This document shows, piece after piece, positions 18,843 through 28,916 of a DNA stretch of 64,000 nucleotides (its first letter is position 1; every line of letters starts with the position of its first letter). Source of the stretch: Sphingopyxis sp. L1A2A (GTDB lineage Bacteria > Pseudomonadota > Alphaproteobacteria > Sphingomonadales > Sphingomonadaceae); assembly GCF_005502465.1 (NCBI RefSeq), contig NZ_SCOT01000006.1, positions 62,001 to 126,000 of the forward strand, written 5' to 3'. The position numbers were made by a program, and so were the translations under genes. The notes beneath the pieces are model-generated. The model did no database searches and was not told the origin of the DNA. It saw only the letters and a list, made by a program, of their open reading frames with translations.

Positions 18843-21650
18843 ATGAAAATCAAGTTCAGCCGTACCGCCTGCCTGCTGCGTACCAGCGCCGCCGGCCTGT
18901 CGCTTTCGTTCGCCATGCTGTCGGTGCCTGCCATCGCGCAGGATGCCGGGGCGGAGGCGAATGACGAAACGATCATCGTCACCGCCACCCGGCGCAGCGA
19001 AGCCCTGTCCGATGTGCCGATCGCGGTATCCGCGGTCACCGGCGAAACCCTCGAAAAGACGGGTGCGACCGACGTCCGCGCGCTGGGCCAGGTGGCGCCG
19101 TCGTTGCTGGTATCGGGGGCGACCAGCGAGGTCAATTTCTCGGCGCGCATCCGCGGCATCGGCACGGTCGGGGAAAACCCCGGACTGGAATCGTCGGTCG
19201 GCCTGTTCATCGACGGGGTGTATCGCAGCCGCACCGGGGTCGGCCTGTCCGAGCTCGGCGATATCGAACGCGTCGAAGTGCTGCGCGGGCCGCAGGGCAC
19301 CTTGTTCGGCCGCAACTCGACCGCCGGGTTGATCAACATCGTCACCAAAGGCCCAGAGCTTGGCGCGTTCGGCGCCAAGGGGTCGATCAGCTATGGCAAT
19401 TATGATTATTGGCGCGTCGACGGCATGGTCAACGCCCCGCTGGGCGACAAGGCCGCGGTGCGGGTCGACGGGGTGTGGCAACAGCGCGACGGCTTTATCG
19501 ACAATGCGACGGCTGGCGAACCCGACATCAACGACCGCGACCGCTGGCTGGCGCGCGCGCAATTTCTGCTCGAACCGAGCGACAGCCTCAAGCTCCGCCT
19601 GATTGCCGATTACAGCGAGCGCGACGAAAATTGTTGCGGCGGCGTCCTGCTCAATCCGGTCCGCAACCTGACCCGCGGTGCCGACGGTTTTCCGGTCGCG
19701 TCGGCGAACACGCTGCTGCCGGTGTTGCAGGCGCTCGGCGCCAACCATCAGGTGCCGCCCACGGGCACCAACTTCGTGCGCCGCCAATCGACGACGCCGG
19801 GGGTGACCTATCGTTCGGATACCAAGGATTGGGGGGTGTCGGGCGAAATCGGTTGGGAGCTGGGCGGCGCGTCATTGACCGCGATCACCGCCTATCGCGA
19901 TTACAAAAATGCCCAGGGCCAGGACGCCGACTTCAGCGCCCTCGACGTGCTGCGCCGCACCGACCTCGACCGCCGTTTCCGCCTGTTCACGCAGGAACTG
20001 CGGCTGCAGGGTGAGGCGTTCGACGGGCGGCTCGACTGGCTGGTGGGCGGCTATTATGCGAACGAAAAACTCAATGTCGACGACGACATCGTCTACGGCA
20101 ACAATTACGAGCAATTCGCCAACTGCCTGTTGTTCGCCAGCGCGCTGCCGACCGCGGTTCTGCCGTCGAACCCGCAATGCGTCAACGTGCCGGTGGTCCA
20201 GGGGACAATCACCGCGCTGTCGGGATTGCCCGTCGGCGACCCGCGCCGCGCGTCGATCCCGCTGCTGTCGGCCCTGATCGCCAATCCCGCGCGCCCCGGC
20301 TTTGGGTCGCTCGCCGCCGCGCTCGGCCAGCCGACGCTGGCGATCAACGGCACCGGCAACCAGGGATCGACCTTTGCCCAGAAAAGCCGCAACTTTGCGG
20401 TCTTCACCCACAATAGTTTCGACATCATCGAGGATGCGCTGACCCTGACCGTCGGCGCGCGCTATACCAGCGAGCGCAAGACGCTGGATGCCGACGCCAA
20501 TTTCAACAATGCGATCTGCCCGCTGGTGGTCAATTCGCCGTTCCAGTCGCTCGCGACCCTGCCCTGCGTGATCAATGGCACCGCGCCCGATCTGCCGCGC
20601 GGCAGTGCCGGGACCAAATTCAAGGACAACGAATGGACCGGCACCGCGGTGCTCAGCTGGAAACCGACCCCCGACGTGCTCGTCTATGGCTCGGTGTCAA
20701 AGGGGTATAAGGCCGGCGGGTTCAACCTCGACTTCTCGGCGCTCGACCGCACCTGCAACGCCACCTTCGACACCGCCTGCGCAGCGCGGCTGGCGCTGCC
20801 CGCGAACACCGGCGGCAACGGCCGCCCCGAGGCGAGCGACCTGCAATTCGTCAGCGAAAAGGTCGATGCCTATGAACTGGGGGTCAAATATGACGGCCCC
20901 GGCTTCGATCTCAACGTCGCTGCCTTTTTTCAGGAATATAGCAATTACCAGCTCAACACCTTCAACGGGGTCAATTTCGAGGTTACCAATATCCAGGCAT
21001 GCAAGGACGATCTGAACGGCGCCGATAGCGACGGATCGGGAACGACGGGCGCCTGCGCGTCGAACCGGCTGAAGCCCGGGGTGCGATCAAAGGGGATCGA
21101 GATCGAGGCGTTCCTGCGCCCGGCGCGCTATCTGTCGGTGAACATGGGGCTGACCTATGTCGACACCCTCTATCGCCGCAACCTGGTCGGCACCGGCGGC
21201 CGGCCGCTGTCGCCGGTGCTGTTCCAGCTGCCCGGCCGCGGGGTGTCGAACGCGCCGCGCTATGTCGCGACCGCGGGGGTCAGCTGGACTCCGCCGATCG
21301 GGGGTTCGGGGATGAGCGCGCTCGTCTATTTCGACACCCGCCTGCAAAGCGACACCAACACCGGATCGGACCTCGATGTCGAAAAGATCCAGGATGGTTT
21401 TGCAATCTTCAACGGACGGCTGGGCCTTTATGGGCCCGATCGCCGCTGGGGCGTCGAGCTGTGGGGCCAGAATCTGTTTAACAAACGCTATTACCAGATC
21501 GGCGCCGACATGCCGCTCCAGGGCGGCGGCACCTTCCGCGCCGTCGCGGCCCCGGCATCGAGCGGGCTCAGCGGCACCGCGAACCAGCTGTTCGTCGGCT
21601 TTCCCGGCGAACCGCGCACCTATGGCGTGACGCTGCGCGGCCAGTTCTGA
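18843..21650 (+). CDS. TonB-dependent receptor (paralogue 2)
   Basis: This 935-residue receptor is a tandem paralogue of the preceding one. It has a signal peptide (AIAQ, about residue 30), TonB-box-like IIVTATRR, a plug with LRGPQGTLFGRNSTAGL, and a C-terminal strand ending GVTLRGQF. Both share NDRDR motifs, an extracellular Cys pair (DENCCGG here) and a late Cys-flanked loop. The ATG at 18843 follows GGAGGG with 8 bp spacing. Differences are concentrated in loops, which suggests different ligands after duplication. Substrate unknown. Confidence 0.93.
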   Translation: MKIKFSRTACLLRTSAAGLSLSFAMLSVPAIAQDAGAEANDETIIVTATRRSEALSDVPIAVSAVTGETLEKTGATDVRALGQVAPSLLVSGATSEVNFSARIRGIGTVGENPGLESSVGLFIDGVYRSRTGVGLSELGDIERVEVLRGPQGTLFGRNSTAGLINIVTKGPELGAFGAKGSISYGNYDYWRVDGMVNAPLGDKAAVRVDGVWQQRDGFIDNATAGEPDINDRDRWLARAQFLLEPSDSLKLRLIADYSERDENCCGGVLLNPVRNLTRGADGFPVASANTLLPVLQALGANHQVPPTGTNFVRRQSTTPGVTYRSDTKDWGVSGEIGWELGGASLTAITAYRDYKNAQGQDADFSALDVLRRTDLDRRFRLFTQELRLQGEAFDGRLDWLVGGYYANEKLNVDDDIVYGNNYEQFANCLLFASALPTAVLPSNPQCVNVPVVQGTITALSGLPVGDPRRASIPLLSALIANPARPGFGSLAAALGQPTLAINGTGNQGSTFAQKSRNFAVFTHNSFDIIEDALTLTVGARYTSERKTLDADANFNNAICPLVVNSPFQSLATLPCVINGTAPDLPRGSAGTKFKDNEWTGTAVLSWKPTPDVLVYGSVSKGYKAGGFNLDFSALDRTCNATFDTACAARLALPANTGGNGRPEASDLQFVSEKVDAYELGVKYDGPGFDLNVAAFFQEYSNYQLNTFNGVNFEVTNIQACKDDLNGADSDGSGTTGACASNRLKPGVRSKGIEIEAFLRPARYLSVNMGLTYVDTLYRRNLVGTGGRPLSPVLFQLPGRGVSNAPRYVATAGVSWTPPIGGSGMSALVYFDTRLQSDTNTGSDLDVEKIQDGFAIFNGRLGLYGPDRRWGVELWGQNLFNKRYYQIGADMPLQGGGTFRAVAAPASSGLSGTANQLFVGFPGEPRTYGVTLRGQF

Positions 21651-21660
21651 TCCGACCTCT

Positions 21661-21684
21661 CCCTCTCCCCCACATGGGGGAGGG
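21661..21684. repeat. GC-rich hairpin after receptor 2
   Basis: CTCCCCC at 21665-21671 pairs with GGGGGAG at 21676-21682 around ACAT. It starts about 15 bp after the receptor stop. There is no T-run, so it would be a weak or factor-dependent terminator. Confidence 0.5.
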
Positions 21685-21786
21685 CGCGGCGAGGGCCTGT
21701 CGCAGCCGGGCACTGTTGCGTCAGGCCCTTTCCTTTGGATGCTCGGTAACTGCGCCTGCTTCGGGTGGGAAGCCGCCCTTCAAACA

Positions 21787-21891
21787 TCGTCATGCTGAAC
21801 TTGTTTCAGCATCCATGGCCTGACCTCTCATCAAGCGCTGCGCCAAAGGAAACGGCAGGCCATGGATGCTGAAACAAGTTCAGGGTGACGA
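21787..21891. repeat. Intergenic palindromic element, CTGAACTTGTTTCAGC family
   Basis: Two 36-bp arms at 21787-21822 and 21856-21891 are inverted copies with two mismatches. Each arm holds a smaller palindrome (GCTGAAC...GTTTCAGC). The element lies between the convergent receptor 2 and holA genes. Confidence 0.9.
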
Positions 21892-21930
21892 GATAAGAGG
21901 TGTCGGCTTTTGGTCGTCAGCAGCCCGCTG

Positions 21931-22962
21931 CTACCGCGCGCGCGCCGCCTGATGCGCGATGTCGGTCATCAGCTTGCGGAACAGCACCGCGCCCGGTGTC
22001 CCCGACGATTTGAGCGCGCGCTCGCAATCGATGAGGCGGCTCATCAACCGGGCGACGCGCACCGAATCCCAGATCCGTAGCTGCGCCGTCACCGCATCGC
22101 GTTCTTTCCAGAAAATCCCGCTGGTTCGCGCCGCGACGACGGTCGCCGGATGTGCCCCGGCATCGACCTCGGCGCGCAGCCGCGCGAGCGCCATGGCGCG
22201 GATCGCCAGCGCGCGGATGATACGGATTTCGGCAACCCCCACCGCCGTCGCTTTCGCCAGCATCGCCGGCAGGTCGCGCACCTTGCCGCCCAGCGCGACG
22301 TTGATGCACTCGCTGACGTCTTCCTCATGCGTCGCGGCGCCCAGCGCGGCGATGTCGGCGGCGGTGACCTGCCGCTGGCGGTCGGCCGCAGCGTCCAGAT
22401 AAAGCGCCATTTTTTCGATCTCACGCCGCATCAGCGCCTGGTCGCCCGACACCAGATCGACAAGCAATTGTGCCTCGGCATTGGCCAACCGCAGCCCCTG
22501 GTCCTCGGCGGCCGCCATCGCAATGCCGACCAGCGCGCGGCGGTCGGGCTGATAACAGATCGCGGCGACGCCATGGTCGGAGCCCTCGACCAGCTTGATC
22601 AATTTCGACTTGGCGGTGATCGATGCGCCGGTGGCGATCACCGGATTGATCGCGGTTTCGGCGGCGAGCAGCGCCTCGACCGCCGCCACGCTGTCGTCGC
22701 CGCTGCCGGTGATTTCGAGCCGGATGACCCGGCGCGGCGAAAAGAGCGACATCGAAACGGCTTCGGCGGCCAGCAGCGACGGGTCCTGCGCCATTTGCGC
22801 TCCCGACAGGTCGAGCCGTTCGGCATCCTTGCCGGCAAGCGCGACCAGATGGCCCGCGACGGCTTCCATCGTCGCTTCGTCGGGGCCGGTGAGCAGGATG
22901 AAGCGGAGCGCGGGATCGAGCCGGGACTGGCGTTCGAGGTCGGCGGGCTTGACCGTCTTCAT
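21931..22962 (-). CDS. holA: DNA polymerase III subunit delta
   Basis: The 343-residue product matches the clamp-loader delta subunit, which opens the beta clamp and loads it on primed DNA. The N-terminus MKTVKPADLER and FILLTGPDEA are typical of alphaproteobacterial HolA, and the C-terminal collar region is helical. As in other HolA proteins the Walker motifs are not conserved. It starts 6 bp after the lptE stop and is the last gene of the DUF3576-leuS-lptE-holA operon, a common order in alphaproteobacteria. Confidence 0.92.
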   Translation of the reverse strand: MKTVKPADLERQSRLDPALRFILLTGPDEATMEAVAGHLVALAGKDAERLDLSGAQMAQDPSLLAAEAVSMSLFSPRRVIRLEITGSGDDSVAAVEALLAAETAINPVIATGASITAKSKLIKLVEGSDHGVAAICYQPDRRALVGIAMAAAEDQGLRLANAEAQLLVDLVSGDQALMRREIEKMALYLDAAADRQRQVTAADIAALGAATHEEDVSECINVALGGKVRDLPAMLAKATAVGVAEIRIIRALAIRAMALARLRAEVDAGAHPATVVAARTSGIFWKERDAVTAQLRIWDSVRVARLMSRLIDCERALKSSGTPGAVLFRKLMTDIAHQAARAR

Positions 22963-22968
22963 CGCCGG

Positions 22969-23520
22969 TTACGGCGTCGGCGCGGGTGTCGCCGGTGGCA
23001 GGGCCGATGTCCGGCCGCCGCCGCGATCGGCAAACACCGCGAGCCGCGCGACGATCTGGTCGGAAATCCCCGAGGCGAGCCGTTCGAGCGCCGACGATTC
23101 GGCGGCGATCGTCGCATATTCGCTGCCCACGACATCGATCCCGGCGTCCTGGGCCGCGGTCGCGTCGAGCAGCACCTCGCCCGATGCCGCATCGACGAGT
23201 TGGTAACGGGCGCGCAACGTGCGGCGTTCGCGCGTCACCGCGTCATCGGCGCGGACCCCGAAACCGGTGATCGAATCCTCGAGCCGGACGTCGAGCCGCA
23301 GCCGCTTGCCCGCGCCTTGCCCGCCCTGCGTCGCCTGCAACCGGTCGCGCAGCGCGTTGCGGACGAGCCAGCCACTATGCCCCTCGATCGGGGCGACATC
23401 GACGTCGGCCAGCACCTGCGCCACCGCGCCCTGGCTGCCGTTAGCATATAAAGGACGCAGCCCGCAGCCGCCGAGCATCAGCGAAGCGGCAACAAGCGAG
23501 GAGGTGAGGAGGGTGCGCAT
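22969..23520 (-). CDS. lptE: LPS-assembly lipoprotein LptE
   Basis: The 183-residue product has a lipoprotein signal with lipobox LGGC at about residues 17-20, followed by GLRPLYANGS, a start typical of alphaproteobacterial LptE. LptE plugs the LptD barrel that places lipopolysaccharide in the outer leaflet. Its start overlaps the leuS stop (TGATG), so it is translationally coupled. lptB, another gene of the same transport machine, lies at 58443-59261 in this window. Confidence 0.9.
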   Translation of the reverse strand: MRTLLTSSLVAASLMLGGCGLRPLYANGSQGAVAQVLADVDVAPIEGHSGWLVRNALRDRLQATQGGQGAGKRLRLDVRLEDSITGFGVRADDAVTRERRTLRARYQLVDAASGEVLLDATAAQDAGIDVVGSEYATIAAESSALERLASGISDQIVARLAVFADRGGGRTSALPPATPAPTP

Positions 23521-26069
23521 CAGGGAACGATATTCACCAAACGGTCGGGGACCACAATCACCTTCTTCGGCGCCGCCCCGCCGAGCAATTCGGCGATGCG
23601 CGGGCGCGCGAGCGCCGCGGCTTCCACCGCGTCTTTGTCGAGGCCTTTGGCGAGCGTCATCGTATCGCGCAGCTTACCCGCCATCTGGATCGCAATTGTC
23701 ACCTCGTCATCGACGAGCAGTGCCGGATCGGCGGCGGGCCATGCGGCATCGGCGATCATCGCGGTCGTGCGCTGACCTTCGGGAAGCGCGGCCCAGGCCT
23801 CTTCGGCCAGATGCGGCATCATCGGTGCGACGAGGCGGATCAGCGTCAGACACGCCTCGGCGCGGGTCGCCGACGGCTTCGCCTTCTCGATCTCGTTCGC
23901 GAGCGCATGGATTTTGGCGACTGCCTTGTTGAAGCCGAGCGATTCGATGTCAGCGGCGACCCCCGCGATCGCCTGATGCAGCTTGCGCGCCAAGCCCGCA
24001 TCCACGGTTCCGTCGCCGAGATTTTCGGTGTCACCGAACAGGCGCCACAACCGCTGGACAAAGCGCCACGCGCCCTCGATCCCCGCTTCGCTCCACGGCA
24101 GGTCGCGTTCGGGCGGACTGTCGGAGAGCATGAACCAGCGCGCGGAATCCGCGCCGTACTGGTCGAGGATGGCGTCGGGATCGACGACATTTTTCTTCGA
24201 CTTCGACATCTTGATGACGCGGCCGATCGCCACCGGCGCGCCGTCGGCGGCCAGCGTCGCGCGATCGGCGCTGCGCTCGATCTCATCGGGCGTGAAGTAC
24301 AGCGGCGGCAAGCCTTCGCCCTGATCGCGGCTGTACGTCTCGTGCGTCACCATGCCCTGCGTGAACAGGCTGGCGAAGGGTTCGACGATGTCGATCATCC
24401 CCATCTTGTGCAGCGCGCGGGTCCAGAAGCGCGCATAGAGCAGGTGCAGGATCGCATGTTCGATGCCGCCGATATACTGATCGACCGGCAGCCAGCGGCG
24501 GATCACCTCGGGATCGAACGGCTTGTCGCTGGGCGAGCTGGCGAAGCGCAAGAAATACCACGACGAATCGACGAAGGTGTCGAGCGTGTCGGTTTCGCGC
24601 AACGCGTCGCCGCCGCAGGTCGGGCAGGCGACATGTTTCCACGTCGGATGACGGTCGAGCGGATTGCCGGGGACCGAAAAATCGACATCTTCGGGCAGCA
24701 CGACGGGCAGCTGGCTTTTCGGAACCGGCACCGTGCCGCAGCTGTGGCAATGGATGAACGGGATCGGGGTGCCCCAGTAACGCTGGCGCGACACGCCCCA
24801 GTCGCGCAGGCGCCACACCGTGGTCCCCTTGCCCCAACCCTCATGCTCGGCGCGCGCGACGACGGCCGCTTTGGCTTCGTCGATGCTCATGCCATCAAGG
24901 AAATGGCTGTTCACCAGCTTGCCGGGGCCGGTGTACGCCTCGGTGCCCGTGAAATGCTGCGCGACCTCGTCGCCATCGGCGATGACGCGGTGGACTTGCA
25001 GGCCATATTTATGCGCGAAATCAAGATCGCGCTGGTCGTGCGCCGGGCAGCCAAAAATCGCCCCGGTGCCATAATCCATCAACACATAATTCACGACCCA
25101 CACCGGCATGTGCCAGTTCGGGTCGAGCGGATGTTCGACCGACAGGCCGGTATCAAAGCCCAGCTTTTCGGCGGTTTCGAGCTGCTCGGCCGAGGTGCCC
25201 TGGCGGCGGCATTCGGCGATGAAGGCCGCCAGTTCGGGGGCATCCTTCGCCAGCTGTTCGGCCAGCGGATGGTCGGGAGAAATCGCGGCAAAGCTCGCGC
25301 CGAACAGCGTGTCGGGCCGCGTCGTGAAGACATCGAAGCCCGGTGCGCCGCCGGCCATTTTGAAGCTGAATTCCAGCCCCTGCGACTTGCCGATCCAGTT
25401 TTCCTGCATCAGCCGCACCTTGTCGGGCCAGCTGTCGAGGCTGCCGAGGCCTTCGAGCAGTTCCTCGGCGAAGTCGGTGATCTTCAAAAACCACTGCGAC
25501 AATTTCTTCTTTTCGACCAGCGCACCCGAACGCCAGCCGCGGCCGTCGATCACCTGTTCATTGGCGAGCACGGTCATGTCGACCGGATCCCAATTGACGT
25601 AGCTGTGCTTGCGCGTCACCAGCCCGGCGGCGAACAGGTCGAGGAACAAGGCTTGTTCCTGGCCATAATAATCGGGCTCGCACGTCGCGAGCTCGCGGTT
25701 CCAGTCGATCGCGAGGCCAAGCCGTTTGAGCTGGCCGCGCATCGACGCGATATTGTCGCGGGTCCAGCCGCCGGGATGAACGCCCTTTTCCATCGCGGCA
25801 TTTTCGGCCGGCATCCCGAAGGCATCCCAGCCCATCGGATGAAGGACGTCATGCCCGGTCATCCGCTTGAAGCGTGCCAGCACATCGCCCATCGCATAGT
25901 TGCGGACGTGACCCATGTGGATGCGCCCCGACGGATAGGGGAACATCTCGAGGATATAGGCCTTGGGCTTTTCGCCGCCATCGGTGGTGGCAAAGCTGTT
26001 CGCCGCCTCCCACGCCGCTTGCCAGCGAGCATCGGCGGCCAAGGCGCCAAAGCGCGGTTCGCGGGTCAT
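23520..26069 (-). CDS. leuS: Leucyl-tRNA synthetase
   Basis: This 849-residue class I synthetase charges tRNA-Leu. The HIGH-like motif is HMGH in [16 protein letters not shown], and KMSKS is intact in [15 protein letters not shown]. The editing (CP1) domain between them contains [12 protein letters not shown]. Length is in the usual range for bacterial LeuRS. It is 47 bp downstream of the DUF3576 gene and coupled to lptE. Confidence 0.98.
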   Translation of the reverse strand: MTREPRFGALAADARWQAAWEAANSFATTDGGEKPKAYILEMFPYPSGRIHMGHVRNYAMGDVLARFKRMTGHDVLHPMGWDAFGMPAENAAMEKGVHPGGWTRDNIASMRGQLKRLGLAIDWNRELATCEPDYYGQEQALFLDLFAAGLVTRKHSYVNWDPVDMTVLANEQVIDGRGWRSGALVEKKKLSQWFLKITDFAEELLEGLGSLDSWPDKVRLMQENWIGKSQGLEFSFKMAGGAPGFDVFTTRPDTLFGASFAAISPDHPLAEQLAKDAPELAAFIAECRRQGTSAEQLETAEKLGFDTGLSVEHPLDPNWHMPVWVVNYVLMDYGTGAIFGCPAHDQRDLDFAHKYGLQVHRVIADGDEVAQHFTGTEAYTGPGKLVNSHFLDGMSIDEAKAAVVARAEHEGWGKGTTVWRLRDWGVSRQRYWGTPIPFIHCHSCGTVPVPKSQLPVVLPEDVDFSVPGNPLDRHPTWKHVACPTCGGDALRETDTLDTFVDSSWYFLRFASSPSDKPFDPEVIRRWLPVDQYIGGIEHAILHLLYARFWTRALHKMGMIDIVEPFASLFTQGMVTHETYSRDQGEGLPPLYFTPDEIERSADRATLAADGAPVAIGRVIKMSKSKKNVVDPDAILDQYGADSARWFMLSDSPPERDLPWSEAGIEGAWRFVQRLWRLFGDTENLGDGTVDAGLARKLHQAIAGVAADIESLGFNKAVAKIHALANEIEKAKPSATRAEACLTLIRLVAPMMPHLAEEAWAALPEGQRTTAMIADAAWPAADPALLVDDEVTIAIQMAGKLRDTMTLAKGLDKDAVEAAALARPRIAELLGGAAPKKVIVVPDRLVNIVP

Positions 26070-26116
26070 TCGTCGGTTACCCCGTTTGTCTGTCTGGGCG
26101 GCGCGGCGCCGCCGGA

Positions 26117-26578
26117 TTAGCCTTCGATGGCGCTACGGCGCAGATCGCGGGCGCGGGTGAGGATGATTTCCTCGAGCTTTTGCACCGTCGCCGCCTGCAC
26201 CGGCGCATCGACCCAGGCGCCGCCCTGTGCGACCTGGCGCGAGGCGACGACGCGCAGCGCATCGGCACGCAGATCGCGGTCGAGGATCGACACCGTCACC
26301 TTCATCCGCTCGCCGGGGTTGCCCGGGTTCGCATACCAGTCGGTGATGATCACCCCGCCCGACGAATCGGCCTGGAGCAACGGCATGAACGACAGCGCGT
26401 CGAGCGAGGCGCGCCACAAATAGCTGTTGACGCCGATCGTCGTGACCTGGCTGGCGGCGAGGTCGGCGCGCGGCCGGTCCTTGCCGGCGCAGGCCGAAAG
26501 GCCGAGCGCCGCGAGCCCGAGCAGCGTGAACACGACCGGACGGCGACCGCGCTGGGCAAGGACGGAAAGCTGGGACAT
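26117..26578 (-). CDS. DUF3576 domain-containing lipoprotein
   Basis: The 153-residue product has an N-terminal signal with lipobox-like LSAC (about residues 27-30). A domain containing [18 protein letters not shown] and [15 protein letters not shown] follows, the signature of DUF3576. Proteins of this family are encoded just before leuS in many alphaproteobacteria; their role in the envelope is unknown. Context with lptE is compatible with an outer membrane biogenesis function, but that is inference. Confidence 0.88.
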   Translation of the reverse strand: MSQLSVLAQRGRRPVVFTLLGLAALGLSACAGKDRPRADLAASQVTTIGVNSYLWRASLDALSFMPLLQADSSGGVIITDWYANPGNPGERMKVTVSILDRDLRADALRVVASRQVAQGGAWVDAPVQAATVQKLEEIILTRARDLRRSAIEG

Positions 26579-26858
26579 GCCGATAACACCTTATCTCTTG
26601 AGCGCCGCCGCATCACGAAGACCGGACCGCGCAGAACGGAATTGCGAGCGTCTCTATCGCCCTTGCCGCCGCCCCGCAAGCGCGGCAATTTCGGCTTTGC
26701 CGCGGTTCAGAGTCTGGTCAGATTTGAGATGCAGTGTGACGATCGCGCAACAATTTCGGTGAAAAGCGGGCCTGGTGCGATAAATCGGTGGGATTCACTG
26801 GCAATATCGCCGCCGCAGTCCTATCTCAGGATTCGATTGGGGTTGGAGTCGCAGCAAC

Positions 26859-27572
26859 ATGGCGCGGAAATCGCGACATTTTTGGAAGGGAAGTCTCACC
26901 GCTTTGGCGGTGGTTTCGCTTGCCTTGCCGCCAGCCCTCGCCGCCATGTCGCGGTCTGACCGCATCCGCGACACCGCTTTATCCGAAACCCTGCTCGGCC
27001 AGTTCACCCCGGCATCGGGCGATCCGCGCCTGATCGCACGCTATGCCAAAATGTCGGCGGAACAGCGCCGCAGTTTCAGCTTCACGCCCGCGCTCACCGA
27101 TGACAGCCGCAAGAACCGCGCGATCACCGTCGTGATTCGCGCCCGCGACGACGCATCGAGCGCCGCGCGGACGTCGGCATTGGCGGCTGGCCGCACCGCA
27201 CCGATCGCCATTACTCCGGTCGCCTACAATTTGGGTGCCTCGGTCGGGTTCGAGAAATTCGTCACCCCGTCGCTGCCGCGCGGCACCGACCTGCGCAACC
27301 TGCCGGTCGCCAAGGCGCCCGAACAGGCCGAAAAGAAATCACGCTTTGCGACGCGCATGCTTAACCGGCCGAGCGATCCGAGCGGCGCGACCGACCGCAT
27401 CACCACACCCGGCGAAGCCTCCGCCGTCGATGTCGTCAGCAGCTATCGCCTGACCAAGAATATCGATGTCACCGCCGGCGTCCGCTACAAGAGCGACGAC
27501 CGCGTCGAACCGCTGACCGATACGCGCCGCGACAGCCAGGCGGTCTATGTCGGAACCGCGTTCCGCTTCTGA
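26859..27572 (+). CDS. Exported protein of unknown function with a C-terminal beta-hairpin-like tail
   Basis: The 237-residue product has a signal peptide (hydrophobic residues about 12-29, ending PALAAM). The middle is low in recognisable motifs. The last 40 residues alternate in polarity (NIDVTAGVRYKS, then VYVGTAFRF) and end with Phe, as outer membrane barrel strands do, but only about one hairpin is present. I do not recognise a family with certainty. A GGAG stretch lies about 10 bp before the ATG. Its 3' end overlaps the convergent ThiE-like gene by 28 bp. About 280 bp upstream contain no gene that I can see. Confidence 0.7.
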   Translation: MARKSRHFWKGSLTALAVVSLALPPALAAMSRSDRIRDTALSETLLGQFTPASGDPRLIARYAKMSAEQRRSFSFTPALTDDSRKNRAITVVIRARDDASSAARTSALAAGRTAPIAITPVAYNLGASVGFEKFVTPSLPRGTDLRNLPVAKAPEQAEKKSRFATRMLNRPSDPSGATDRITTPGEASAVDVVSSYRLTKNIDVTAGVRYKSDDRVEPLTDTRRDSQAVYVGTAFRF

Positions 27573-28162
27573 CGCATCCGGCGCTTCACCGCCGCATTTT
27601 CCCAAGCATCGATCGCGGCCCACCCGGGTCTGACGTGACGCGTCCGGCGGTTCAGTTCGCGCGCCAGCGCGGGCGTCATTCCGCCAAGCGCGACCGGCTG
27701 CGCCCCCGCGAGACGCGCCAGCCGCAACCACGCAGCCGGGCCGAGCGCCGCAGCGCCGAGGTGCGAGCGTGTCGAATGCAGCGGCGAGATGAAAGCGCCG
27801 TTGGCCCCTACGCGGCGCGCGCGGCGCGCCTCGCGCGCGTCATGCACCGGCATCGTGACGATCAGGCCCAGCCGGTGCGCCTGCGCGGCGCGGTGGGCGT
27901 CATGCTGGCGCAGATGAACACCACCGGCGCCCCAGCGCCCCGCCCTATCGGGCGTCCCGGCGAGCAATATCGTCAAGCCGCGCGCCCGCGCCACCCGCAT
28001 CAGCCGCCGCAACAGGCGCCAGCGCGCGCCGCGGGTCAGGCTGTCATGCCGCAGGACGATCCCGCTGCCCGGCGGCAGCGTCGCCGCCAACTGGACGACC
28101 CCGACCGTCAGCCGTTCGTCGCTGAACAGCCATTGCGGCGGCAGGGGGTGGCGTCGGACCAT
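27545..28162 (-). CDS. Thiamine phosphate synthase / TenI-like protein
   Basis: This 205-residue protein resembles the ThiE/TenI family, TIM-barrel proteins of thiamine synthesis. Supporting segments are GIVLRHDSL, GLTILLAGTPD, GVHLRQHDAH, GANGAFISPLHSTRSH and QPVALGGMTP. The canonical ThiE diphosphate-binding residues are not all obvious, so a TenI-like or degenerate role is possible. The start at 28162 is chosen because the protein then begins with MVRRHPLPPQWLFSD and leaves 56 bp to the divergent YggS gene; a longer frame to 28276 would overlap that gene. Confidence 0.78.
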   Translation of the reverse strand: MVRRHPLPPQWLFSDERLTVGVVQLAATLPPGSGIVLRHDSLTRGARWRLLRRLMRVARARGLTILLAGTPDRAGRWGAGGVHLRQHDAHRAAQAHRLGLIVTMPVHDAREARRARRVGANGAFISPLHSTRSHLGAAALGPAAWLRLARLAGAQPVALGGMTPALARELNRRTRHVRPGWAAIDAWENAAVKRRMRQKRNAVPT

Positions 28163-28218
28163 CGCCCTTCCTATAGGCGCGTCGCGGGCGCAAGCAACGC
28201 GCCGGGATAGGACGATCA

Positions 28219-28881
28219 ATGAGCGACGCGGCGGACAGACTGAGCGAAGTGCAGGCCAAGATCGCCGACGCAGCAACGCGCGCGCAGCGGCGCGCCGACG
28301 ATATCTGCCTGATCGCGGTGTCGAAAACGCATGATGCTGCAGCGATCCGCCCGCTGATCGCGGCGGGCCAGCGCCATTTCGGGGAAAACCGGGTGCAGGA
28401 AGCCGCCGCCAAATGGCCCGACCTGCGCGCCGAAACCCCCGACATCAAACTGCACCTGATCGGCCAACTGCAATCGAACAAGGCCGACGAAGCCGTCGCG
28501 CTGTTCGACGCGATCCATTCGATCGATCGCTCGTCGCTGGTGCAGGCGCTGGCAAAGGCCTGCGAAAAGACAGGCAAGCAGCCGCAGCTGTTCGTGCAGG
28601 TCAATATCGGCGACGAGGAGCAAAAGGGCGGCTGCAACGTCGCCGACCTGCCCGCGCTTTTGGCCGAAGCTAAGGCGACCGGGCTGACGATCGAAGGCCT
28701 GATGGCGATCCCCCCCGCCGACATTGAACCCGCGCCCTTCTTCGCGCTGCTCGATGAGCTGGCAGAGCGGAACGGCCTGCCGGGGCGGTCGATGGGGATG
28801 AGCGGCGATTATGAGACCGCGGTGATGCTAGGCGCAACGCATGTGCGCGTCGGGACTGCGCTGTTTGGGGTGCGGGGATAA
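28219..28881 (+). CDS. YggS family pyridoxal phosphate homeostasis protein
   Basis: The 220-residue protein is a PLP-binding single-domain barrel of the YggS/PROSC family, which buffers free pyridoxal phosphate. The Lys motif is ICLIAVSKTHDA, and the family blocks HFGENRVQEAAAKW, HLIGQLQSNK, QVNIGDEEQKGG and LSIEGLMAIPP-like GLTIEGLMAIPP are present, ending with MSGDYETAVMLGATHVRVG. Length is normal. It has its own divergent promoter region with the ThiE-like gene. Confidence 0.95.
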   Translation: MSDAADRLSEVQAKIADAATRAQRRADDICLIAVSKTHDAAAIRPLIAAGQRHFGENRVQEAAAKWPDLRAETPDIKLHLIGQLQSNKADEAVALFDAIHSIDRSSLVQALAKACEKTGKQPQLFVQVNIGDEEQKGGCNVADLPALLAEAKATGLTIEGLMAIPPADIEPAPFFALLDELAERNGLPGRSMGMSGDYETAVMLGATHVRVGTALFGVRG

Positions 28882-28916
28882 GTGGAACTATCGGCTCCAT
28901 TGTTGGAACTGCAACC

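Noticed and set aside
23811..26120. A 769-codon plus-strand frame opposite leuS
   Set aside because: Shadow of leuS in GC-rich DNA; composition is that of an antisense frame.
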